Below the pieces are notes generated by a model. That model saw only the letters and a list, made by a program, of their open reading frames with translations. It did no database searches and was not told the origin of the DNA. From an uncultured Clostridia bacterium (lineage in GTDB: Bacteria > Bacillota > Clostridia > Christensenellales > Borkfalkiaceae): DNA of 63,710 bases. The position numbers and the translations under genes are program-made. This document shows positions 57,150 through 63,710 of this stretch, piece by piece. How positions within the stretch are numbered: position 1 is the first letter of the stretch; every line of letters begins with the position of its first letter. The stretch covers positions 1 through 63,710 of the forward strand of contig CALVLV010000010.1 in assembly GCA_944341075.1 (NCBI GenBank), given 5' to 3'.

Positions 57150-57854
57150 TTACTTTTTATACAGGAACCTGTGGCAGTTTTCGCACTCAACTACCGTGCC
57201 CGAAGAGAGCGCCTCTTTGCCGGCAAGCGAAAGTTCTATGCCGCATTTAGAGCACCTGTCGGCGCGCACTTCGCAGATTATTGGAAATATCCTTTCAGAC
57301 CGCTTGGTCTGGTATTTTGCGAATATTGCGGGGTCAATGCCCTTTGCAAGCTGTTTAAGCTCGTCCTCTATAACGGCCATCTCCTTCTTTTTCTGCTCCT
57401 TGTAGGCGGCATATACGGCATGGCTCTCCTTGTACTGCCTCTGCATGGCGATGACCTTTTTTTTGAGCGCCTTGTATTCCTCGTCCACCGCCTTTACGTT
57501 TGCGGTGAGCGAATTAATTTCGTTTTTGAGCGACCTTATCTTTTCCTGCAGGGCGAGCGCAGATTTTTTGTAGAAGGAAACGTCCGCGCCCTCGTCCTTG
57601 ACCATCTCGTCGAGCGAATCGAAGTCTTTGAGGGCTTCGGCAAGCTCTTCATAGGCCTTGTTCAGCCTGCCTGCCATTCTTTCAAGCTCGGCGGCCTTTG
57701 CGTCTATCTGGTCGAGCTTTTCGGGCGCCTTGGTCATAAAATTCTTTGCCTGAACATAGGCCTTGCGCTCTTCGGAAGAGGCCGCCTCCTGCTCGAGCTT
57801 TATAAGCTTTTCGTCTTCCTGCTGATATTTAAGAAGCTGGTCGATCTGTGACAT
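57150..57854 (-). CDS. Coiled-coil protein with C-terminal C4 zinc ribbon
   Basis: The 234-residue protein is a long antiparallel coiled coil (residues ~1-180, Lys/Glu/Leu-rich) ending in a zinc ribbon with CSKCGIELSLA and CENCHRF. This matches the family of bacterial zinc-ribbon coiled-coil proteins, of poorly defined nucleic-acid or scaffold function, often located after nif3. It lies 19 bases after the Nif3-like gene and closes the dnaG-rpoD cluster. Confidence 0.8.
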   Translation of the reverse strand: MSQIDQLLKYQQEDEKLIKLEQEAASSEERKAYVQAKNFMTKAPEKLDQIDAKAAELERMAGRLNKAYEELAEALKDFDSLDEMVKDEGADVSFYKKSALALQEKIRSLKNEINSLTANVKAVDEEYKALKKKVIAMQRQYKESHAVYAAYKEQKKKEMAVIEDELKQLAKGIDPAIFAKYQTKRSERIFPIICEVRADRCSKCGIELSLAGKEALSSGTVVECENCHRFLYKK

Positions 57855-57873
57855 AGTTTCTCTCCTTATGCAT

Positions 57874-58668
57874 TTAAAGTAAATTTACTTGTTTATAGAA
57901 TGAAACGGGGAAGGGCATATCTGCGTTGATTGCGGCATATATGCGGCCCAATCCATAAATTTCAGAGCTGTAGTGGGTAGGTTCCACAACGTTTATGCCC
58001 GCGGCGAGAAGGGCGGTTATGTGGTGGTGTTTTATGTCTGCCGAAACAAACGTGTCGGCACCGGCGCCTGTTGCAAAGTTTATGCTTTCATCGTCGCACC
58101 CCGCGCCGCAGCAGCTGACCACGGTATTCACGCGCGCATGTTCGCGCGCGGCGTAGAACCTGCAGCGTGTGCTTTGGAATTCCGTTTGCACATGTTTGCA
58201 GAAATCTTCGAACGACCGCGGCCGCACATTGAACAGCCTGCCGTATCCGCCTGTGCTCAAGGGGCACATGAGGGCAAGTTCTTTTTTGCCGCCGAGGCCG
58301 AGCATCAGGTGATGGTCTATGCCGCAAGGCGCCGCGTCGAAGTTGAGGTGCATGGAAATGACCGATATGCCTCGCCGAACGCACTCTGCCACGCAAGCCG
58401 TGGCGCTGCCCGCGGCAAGCGATAAGTGCTTTACCCCTGCAAATATTGCGGGGTGGTGGGTTATTATAAGGTTGCAGCCCCTGCGCACGGCTTCTTCAAG
58501 GGCGGAGGGCGTGAGATCGAGACAGAACAGCGCGCCGGCAACCTCGGTGCCGCAATCTACTATAAGGCCGCTGTTGTCGTAGCCGCCGTATTTTTTGCAA
58601 AATTCATCAGAAAGGGCGACGGGGGCGATGTTTTGTTCGAGAAATGCAAGCGCTTCAACCGGCTTCAC
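57874..58668 (-). CDS. Nif3-like dinuclear metal-centre protein
   Basis: The 264-residue protein has the Nif3/YqfO pattern: GYDNSGLIVDCGTEVAGALF, the metal-binding IITHHPAIFAGVKHL, ISMHLNFDAAPCGIDHHL and, near the end, VSADIKHHHITALLAAGINV. The His pairs ITHHP and KHHHI plus the late Glu (VVEPTHYSSE) bind two metals. It lacks the PII-like insertion found in longer homologues. It is usually coupled to trmK, as here (14-base overlap). Its biochemical role is debated; GTP cyclohydrolase activity has been suggested for relatives. Confidence 0.9.
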   Translation of the reverse strand: MKPVEALAFLEQNIAPVALSDEFCKKYGGYDNSGLIVDCGTEVAGALFCLDLTPSALEEAVRRGCNLIITHHPAIFAGVKHLSLAAGSATACVAECVRRGISVISMHLNFDAAPCGIDHHLMLGLGGKKELALMCPLSTGGYGRLFNVRPRSFEDFCKHVQTEFQSTRCRFYAAREHARVNTVVSCCGAGCDDESINFATGAGADTFVSADIKHHHITALLAAGINVVEPTHYSSEIYGLGRIYAAINADMPFPVSFYKQVNLL

Positions 58669-59323
58669 CTGACAAGACCTCCTTTAAAAAGGCTATCCTT
58701 GCCTCTACCTCCGCGCGCGAAGAGGGCGAAAGTTCGCCCGAGGCATAGGCGGTGTTTTTTTTGAGTTCGTATTCTATAAGGGCGGCAAGCTGGGGAGTGC
58801 CCAGACTGTCGCGACCGAAGGCGAGCTGCGCCCGCGTATATGCGCGCGTACCGCCGCTGTTTTTTCCCTTTATTACAAAATAATTTTTTACAAGCCCGCC
58901 GCGCGTTTCGGTGAACAGGCCGTCGTACTCTATAGCGCAGCCGCGCTCCAAAAGATACTGCCTCAGCTGCGGGGCGTTTTTCATGGGCTGAAAGACGAAG
59001 GACTGCGGGATATACGCCTCGCGCAGAATCTTAAGTATCTCCTCCCCGCCCATGCCGGCTATAAGCACCAGGTCGGCGCTGCCTTCGGGCACGCCCGAAA
59101 GCCCGTCGCAGCATACGGAGCGGCATACGCCGCTTTTGATATAGTTTTCAAGCAGGCGTTCGGCCTTTGAAAGGCTGCCTGCGCTTATATCTGTTATCAC
59201 CGCGCTTTTGCACAGCCCGCGCGAAAGCATGTAGCGGGTGCAGTAGCCGTGGTCGCAGCCTACGTCTGCAAAGGTTTTGCATAGGCTAAGCAACGCGCAC
59301 AGCTTTTTAAGGCGTTCGGTCAT
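58655..59323 (-). CDS. trmK: tRNA (adenine22-N1)-methyltransferase TrmK
   Basis: It methylates A22 in the D-loop region of tRNAs in Gram-positive bacteria. The 222-residue protein has the SAM-binding FADVGCDHGYCTRYMLSRG, AVITDISAGSLSKAERLLEN, the catalytic region LVLIAGMGGEEILKIL and QPMKNAPQLRQYL. Its ATG begins one base after the rpoD stop, and it overlaps nif3 by 14 bases, so the three genes are coupled. Confidence 0.94.
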   Translation of the reverse strand: MTERLKKLCALLSLCKTFADVGCDHGYCTRYMLSRGLCKSAVITDISAGSLSKAERLLENYIKSGVCRSVCCDGLSGVPEGSADLVLIAGMGGEEILKILREAYIPQSFVFQPMKNAPQLRQYLLERGCAIEYDGLFTETRGGLVKNYFVIKGKNSGGTRAYTRAQLAFGRDSLGTPQLAALIEYELKKNTAYASGELSPSSRAEVEARIAFLKEVLSGEAG

Positions 59324-59324
59324 G

Positions 59325-60383
59325 TCAGGTATCCAAAAAATCTTTGAGGTGCTTGGAGCGCGAGGGATGGCGGAGCTTGCGCAACGCCTTTGCCTCTATC
59401 TGGCGGATACGCTCACGCGTGACGTTGAATTCCTTGCCCACCTCCTCCAGCGTGCGGGGCCTGCCGTCGTCTACGCCGTAGCGCAGGCGGAGCACCTTTT
59501 CTTCGCGCGGGGTGAGCGAGTTGAGCACGGAGAGAAGCGTTTCCTTGAGCATTGTGGTGGACACGCTGTCTGAAGGGGTTGTCGTGGTTTCGTCCTCTAT
59601 AAAGTCGCCGAGGTGAGAATCTTCCTCCTCGCCTATGGGCGTTTCAAGCGAAACGGGGTCCTGCGCTATCTTCTGTATTTCGCGCACGCGCTCTTCCGAG
59701 ATATTCATCTCCTTTGCGATCTCTGCGGGGGAAGGTTCGCGCCCGAGCTTTTGGGTGAGCAGGCGGGACACGCGCGTGAGCTTGTTTATTGTTTCCACCA
59801 TGTGCACGGGTATGCGGATGGTGCGCGCCTGGTCGGCAATGGCGCGGGTGATGGCCTGCCTTATCCACCACGTTGCATAGGTAGAGAACTTGAAACCCTT
59901 CTGGTAGTCGAACTTTTCCACCGCCTTCATAAGGCCTAAGTTGCCCTCCTGAATGAGGTCAAGAAAGAGCATGCCCCTGCCCACATACCTCTTTGCAATG
60001 GATACTACCAGCCTTAAGTTTGCCTCTGAAAGCTTTTTCTTGGCCTCCTCGTCGCCGTCCTGCATTTTGCGGGCAAGTTCTATTTCGTCATCGGCAGAGA
60101 GAAGGGGAACGCGGCCTATGTCCTTCAGATACATCTTTACGGGGTCGTCCAGCCCGATATCCGAAAGGGCCTGTTCATACAGCTCCTTGTCGCGCTCGGC
60201 CTCGTCTATTATCTGTATGCCCGCGTCCGCCACCGATTTATACACATAGTCCATCTGGTTGGGCGTGGTGTCGTACTTTTCCATTATGTCGCACAGGCTG
60301 TTGGTGGTTATGGCACCCTTTGCACTGTATTCGTCTATTATCTTTTTTAAAATGTCGTTTAATTTCTGATCGGATAAGCTCAT
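59325..60383 (-). CDS. rpoD: Housekeeping RNA polymerase sigma factor SigA/RpoD
   Basis: The 352-residue primary sigma factor has region 1.2 ([20 protein letters not shown]), region 2 ([40 protein letters not shown]), region 3 ([20 protein letters not shown]) and region 4 ([40 protein letters not shown]). It recognises the TTGACA/TATAAT promoters seen throughout the window. The N-terminal region is short, as in Firmicutes. It overlaps the dnaG stop by four bases, forming the classical dnaG-rpoD macromolecular-synthesis operon. Confidence 0.97.
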   Translation of the reverse strand: MSLSDQKLNDILKKIIDEYSAKGAITTNSLCDIMEKYDTTPNQMDYVYKSVADAGIQIIDEAERDKELYEQALSDIGLDDPVKMYLKDIGRVPLLSADDEIELARKMQDGDEEAKKKLSEANLRLVVSIAKRYVGRGMLFLDLIQEGNLGLMKAVEKFDYQKGFKFSTYATWWIRQAITRAIADQARTIRIPVHMVETINKLTRVSRLLTQKLGREPSPAEIAKEMNISEERVREIQKIAQDPVSLETPIGEEEDSHLGDFIEDETTTTPSDSVSTTMLKETLLSVLNSLTPREEKVLRLRYGVDDGRPRTLEEVGKEFNVTRERIRQIEAKALRKLRHPSRSKHLKDFLDT

Positions 60384-62176
60384 CGTATATCTCCGTTTTT
60401 AAGTTTTTCCTTTTGCTTTATAAGTTTTTGCAACAACTCGGCCGTCTGCCGTTTTTCTTCCACGTCGTCGGTGGCCGAAAATTGCTTTTTTACCTCTTCT
60501 ATAGCATCGGCAATGCTCTCGGTTTTTAAAAGGCGGAGGCAGTCTGAAAAATACCGCTGCGGAACTTCGCCTTCAAGGTTTTCGCCGTCGTTTAAATCGA
60601 GCACGCGGCACAACTCTTCATATTCGGGCGTGCCCTCTTCAAAGAAGTCGAAAATTTCGCTCAGCGTTATCTTTTCGCCGAGGAGCGCCTTGCTCTTTAC
60701 ATAGCTTGCGATAAGCGAGTGCACGTCGTTTGCAAACGGCACCTCGTCTATGTCGAAGTCCTGCGTGTAGCGCGCGCCGAACAGATATGCAGCCGCAACA
60801 AAGCGCGACGCCTTTACCTTTAAATCGGCGGTGTCGGCGGGCAGGCCTGTCTTTTCGTCCGCCTGTTCGTTCTTTTCCGCAGGCACCTGCGAAAGGTCGC
60901 GGCTGAGAGCTTCAAAACTTATCCCCGTTTCGTCGCGCAGGTTTTTAAGCATCAGCTCGCGCTCGGCGCTGGTCTCGGCCGAGCGGACTATTTTGAGCGC
61001 CTCGCCTACGTATTTTATTTTATCTTCCGGCTTGGAAATATCGAACGCCTTGCGCGTTACAGACATCTTGTAGTCGATGAGCGGGAGCGCGTTATTTAAA
61101 CACTGCCTGTAGGCTTCGGGGCCGAGCTGTTTGATAACGTCGTCGGGGTCGAGCCCTTCGGGCAGGGGAACAACGCGCACGTCCAGCCCCTCGTTTTTGA
61201 GTATTTCCAGCCCACGCATGTTGGCCTTCTGGCCGGCGCCGTCGCCGTCGTAGCTTATAAGCACCTTGCCGCAGTAGCGCTTTATCAGCCGCGCCTGCTC
61301 AAGCGTGAGCGAAGTGCCCATGCTTGCCACCACGTTTTTGAAGCCGCCGATGTGAAGGGAAATGGCGTCCATATACCCTTCCACCATTATCACCTCGGTA
61401 AGGCCGCCCGCGCGGCGCAGCTTTTTAAGCCTGTTTATGTTATAGAGCATTCTGCTCTTGTTGAATATTAGCGTTTCCTTTGTGTTTTTATACTTTGCAA
61501 AATCTGTTTTTTTAAGTGCCCTGCCGCCGAAGGCAACTACCTCGTCCAGGGCGTTTATTATGGGAAATATCAGCCTGCCGCCCTGCGAATCGAGCAGCTT
61601 GCCCTCAACCTCGTTCACGGCGCCGCTGTCTAAAATGTCCTGCTTTGAATAGCCCTTTGAAAGCAGGTATTTGGGCAGGTCATAGTAGTTTAAGCTGGCG
61701 CCCAGCCCGAAGGCGCGCACGGCGCCCGCCGGAATGTTGCGGGATAGTATGTACTGTATGTGTGCGTCCGCCTTGCCCGAATTGAGGTTGTCAAGGTAAA
61801 AGTGGGCGCAGTCGTTCATTATTTTTAAAAGAGTATCGCGCTTGCGCTTGAGTTCGGCAGTGCGTTCGCCGTCCTGCGAGGCCTGCGGCAACGGCAGGTT
61901 GGCCTTTTCGGCAAGGAGCTTGACCGCGTCTACAAAGTCCAGGCTCTCCATCTCCTGCACAAGCTTTATAACGTTACCCGAGGCGCCGCAGCCGAAACAG
62001 TGATAGAACTGCCTGTTTTCGTCTATGTGAAAAGACGCCGTCTTTTCGTGGTGGAAAGGACAGCACGCCCAGAACGTGCCTCCCTTCTTTTCAAGGTGCA
62101 TATACGACGAGGCGACGTCTACAATATTAAGTTTATCGGTGAGAAGCCGCAAAAAATCTCTGTCGTAAGTAGGCAT
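60380..62176 (-). CDS. dnaG: DNA primase
   Basis: It makes RNA primers at the replication fork. The ~598-residue protein has the N-terminal zinc-binding domain ([40 protein letters not shown]), the TOPRIM domain ([36 protein letters not shown]) and a C-terminal helical, DnaB-interacting domain. I start at [12 protein letters not shown] (62176). The frame before it lies inside the three-hairpin repeat at 62191-62313, and no clear Shine-Dalgarno sequence precedes the ATG. The gene is coupled to rpoD downstream and follows dgt. Confidence 0.95.
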   Translation of the reverse strand: MPTYDRDFLRLLTDKLNIVDVASSYMHLEKKGGTFWACCPFHHEKTASFHIDENRQFYHCFGCGASGNVIKLVQEMESLDFVDAVKLLAEKANLPLPQASQDGERTAELKRKRDTLLKIMNDCAHFYLDNLNSGKADAHIQYILSRNIPAGAVRAFGLGASLNYYDLPKYLLSKGYSKQDILDSGAVNEVEGKLLDSQGGRLIFPIINALDEVVAFGGRALKKTDFAKYKNTKETLIFNKSRMLYNINRLKKLRRAGGLTEVIMVEGYMDAISLHIGGFKNVVASMGTSLTLEQARLIKRYCGKVLISYDGDGAGQKANMRGLEILKNEGLDVRVVPLPEGLDPDDVIKQLGPEAYRQCLNNALPLIDYKMSVTRKAFDISKPEDKIKYVGEALKIVRSAETSAERELMLKNLRDETGISFEALSRDLSQVPAEKNEQADEKTGLPADTADLKVKASRFVAAAYLFGARYTQDFDIDEVPFANDVHSLIASYVKSKALLGEKITLSEIFDFFEEGTPEYEELCRVLDLNDGENLEGEVPQRYFSDCLRLLKTESIADAIEEVKKQFSATDDVEEKRQTAELLQKLIKQKEKLKNGDIR

Positions 62177-62190
62177 AAAAATAATCTGTT

Positions 62191-62313
62191 CACAAGTTTT
62201 TCGTTCCGGCCGAGAACGAAAAACTTCGTGACCTTGAGAAACCAAGTTTCTCTGGCGGCATTTTTTTAGTGCCCACGATTATAGAAATGCCGCCATTCAT
62301 TTCCGGTGAGCCT
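62191..62313. repeat. Three-hairpin structured repeat, copy 2
   Basis: It matches copy 1 at 26102-26230. It is bounded by CACAAGTTTTTCG and CGAAAAACTTCGTG. The GAGAAACCAAGTTTCTC stem and the GGCGGCAT/ATGCCGCC stem follow, enclosing CCCACGATTATAGAA. It sits directly before dnaG. In the long stem, an A-T pair of copy 1 is a C-G pair here. Confidence 0.75.
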
Positions 62314-62456
62314 GCTGACCGCAGCAAATTGTGTCTTGCGGCGGCGGGAAACCCGCCTTGCAACGTCAATTATTTAAAAATTATTCCTTTTTGAAGCTGC
62401 ACAAACAGGACATATATACAATTGCCACGCATATATGCTGCGATGAACACAAAATT

Positions 62457-63488
62457 TTAATTGAGTTCGTCGCCGAACGACCAGCCGCGCGGAACAAATA
62501 TTCTGTTGAAAACGTATATGGCGTACCTGTCCGTCATGGAGGAAATATAGTCGCACACTACCTGCTCTTTGGGGAACCTTTCAAGCAGTTTTATAAACAT
62601 TTCGGGCAGCTTGTCCACGTTTGAAAGAAAATATTCATACATGCAGGAGAGCATGCGCTCTGCCTTTACCTCTTCCCCGCGGGCAAACTCCGTAAGGTAC
62701 ACCCTTTTGAACATGAACGCGCGGAGCGCTTCGGAGGCCTGAACCACCTCTTCGCTCATGGAAACGACCGGCTTGCCGTAGCTGTTCTGCCATACCGACG
62801 TGATGGCCGTGTTTATGCGCTCCTTTGAGCTGGAGCCGAGCACGGCCGTGATTTCGGCGGGCACGTCTGAAAGTTTTAAAACGCCCGCACGCACGGCGTC
62901 GTCAAGGTCGTGGTTTATGTACGCCACCTTATCTGCTATGCGCACGCACATCCCCTCCGGCGTGGAAGGGTGCCCTGTGCGCTGGTGGTTTAAGATGCCG
63001 TCGAGCACCTCGTAAGTGAGGTTGAGGCCGAGGCCGTCTTTTTCGAGCACGTCGACGACGCGCACGGATTGTTCGTTGTGCCTGAAGCCGCCGGGGGCAA
63101 GCTTGTTTAAAATGCGCTCGCCGCTGTGCCCGAATGGGGTGTGCCCGAGGTCGTGGCCGAGCGCTATGGCCTCGGCAAGGTCTTCGTTGAGGGCAAGGGC
63201 GCGGGCAAGGCTGCGCGCTATCTGCGCCACGTCAAGCGTGTGGGTGAGGCGCGTTATGTAGTGATCGCCTTCAGGCGAAAAGAAAACCTGCGTTTTGTTT
63301 TTCAGCCTTCTGAACGCCTTGCAGTAGATTATTCTGTCGCGGTCGCGCTGAAAGTCGGTGCGCATGGAACAGGCAACCTCTTCCCGTTTGCGCCCCTTGG
63401 TGTCCTTTGATTTTGTAGCGTACTGCGAGAAAAATTGCTCCTCTATGGCGTAAGTACGCTCTTTTAATAACGGCATTTTTTCTTTCAC
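62457..63488 (-). CDS. dgt: Deoxyguanosinetriphosphate triphosphohydrolase (dGTPase-like)
   Basis: The HD-domain enzyme hydrolyses dGTP or other dNTPs to deoxynucleoside and triphosphate. The 343-residue protein has FQRDRDRIIYCKAFRRLKNK, the HD signature across HTLDVAQIARSLARAL and ALGHDLGHTPFGHSGE, and RIADKVAYINHDLDDAVRAG. The frame opens at GTG 63488; an ATG four codons later is also plausible. TATAAT lies only three bases before the GTG, so the later ATG may be the true start of a near-leaderless message. It precedes dnaG, a linkage known in Firmicutes. Confidence 0.92.
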   Translation of the reverse strand: MKEKMPLLKERTYAIEEQFFSQYATKSKDTKGRKREEVACSMRTDFQRDRDRIIYCKAFRRLKNKTQVFFSPEGDHYITRLTHTLDVAQIARSLARALALNEDLAEAIALGHDLGHTPFGHSGERILNKLAPGGFRHNEQSVRVVDVLEKDGLGLNLTYEVLDGILNHQRTGHPSTPEGMCVRIADKVAYINHDLDDAVRAGVLKLSDVPAEITAVLGSSSKERINTAITSVWQNSYGKPVVSMSEEVVQASEALRAFMFKRVYLTEFARGEEVKAERMLSCMYEYFLSNVDKLPEMFIKLLERFPKEQVVCDYISSMTDRYAIYVFNRIFVPRGWSFGDELN

Positions 63489-63622
63489 GCCATTATATAC
63501 GAAAAAATTTTTACATTTCCTTTATTTTATGCACAAATTTTTAAAAATTTTTTATTTTTGCAACGGTATTTATGCATTGCACGCATATATAATGTAACCG
63601 TATACGGCGCAAAGAAAACATA

Positions 63623-63665
63623 GCGCGGCGCCGCGCGCAGAATTTTTCTGCACGCGGCGCCGCGC
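63623..63665. repeat. G+C-rich hairpin upstream of dgt
   Basis: GCGCGGCGCCGCG...GCAGAA faces TTCTGC...CGCGGCGCCGCGC with one unpaired base per arm. No clear T-run follows. It may be the terminator of a gene beyond the window. The rest of 63489-63710 is A/T-rich with no gene. Confidence 0.55.
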
Positions 63666-63710
63666 ATACCATCATACTTAAATACATTTTTCAAGCACGT
63701 TTATTTGCCG

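Overview
The window looks like a chromosomal segment of an endospore-forming, Gram-positive Firmicute of the clostridial type, probably an uncultured gut lineage that I cannot name. The evidence is spoIIGA-sigE, spoVT-spoVB-yabN, a pdaB-like deacetylase, ylbJ/ylbK homologues, two T-box leaders, GatCAB, lgt, and the dgt-dnaG-rpoD-trmK-nif3 cluster. Most genes are G+C-rich with strong AGGAGG ribosome binding sites and -35/-10 promoters of the sigma-A type. Only the first 3 kb differs in composition.

Layout. 1-3.1 kb is a mobile remnant: the end of a Pre/Mob relaxase, a short ORF, and an A/T-rich two-gene unit with its own promoter encoding a proteasome-like Ntn hydrolase plus a 56-residue protein. 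It ends at a tRNA-Glu(CUC). 3.4-13.4 kb holds a CxxC-repeat/LRR lipoprotein, pgi, a RecD/Dda-like helicase, a HAD phosphatase, pyrophosphatase and a DUF1538 membrane protein coupled to a tandem PII-like protein. 13.6-16.8 kb carries an ECF sigma factor, its likely membrane anti-sigma partner and a secreted paralogue of that partner. 16.9-24 kb is rich in sporulation genes (sigE, spoIIGA, dusB, yabN, spoVB, spoVT) and ends with lgt.

24-34 kb holds leuA behind a leucine-type T-box, an SSB-like protein, a PdaB-like deacetylase, gatCAB, and aspS behind a second T-box whose specifier looks like AAC (Asn). 34-43 kb has rarA, ylbK and ylbJ homologues, pheA, a DAHP synthase, coaD, rsmD, a membrane protein, MTHFS and alr. 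43.4-47.8 kb has lemA, a DUF2207 protein, a likely 6S RNA and a second, archaeal-type AspRS. 48-54.8 kb is a two-gene pectin locus: a lipoprotein with near-identical tandem domains and a PL9-like pectate lyase. 55-63.7 kb has a flavoprotein, an SGNH hydrolase, an unclassified small RNA candidate, and the macromolecular-synthesis cluster running to dgt.

How the genes connect. The indirect route to Asn-tRNA/Gln-tRNA (aspS with gatCAB) appears to be tied to tRNA charging by a T-box. Aromatic amino-acid synthesis is represented by the adjacent pheA and DAHP synthase. The pectin pair suggests use of plant cell-wall polymers. Intergenic DNA is populated by repeats: a ~105-bp palindromic element in four places, and a ~125-bp three-hairpin element in two places with an apparent compensatory base-pair change. 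The most interesting unexplained items are the Ntn-hydrolase pair, the sigma/anti-sigma/secreted-paralogue locus, the three-hairpin element, the DUF1538-PII pair and the 56.9-kb RNA. All assignments come from reading the sequence by eye; no search was run.
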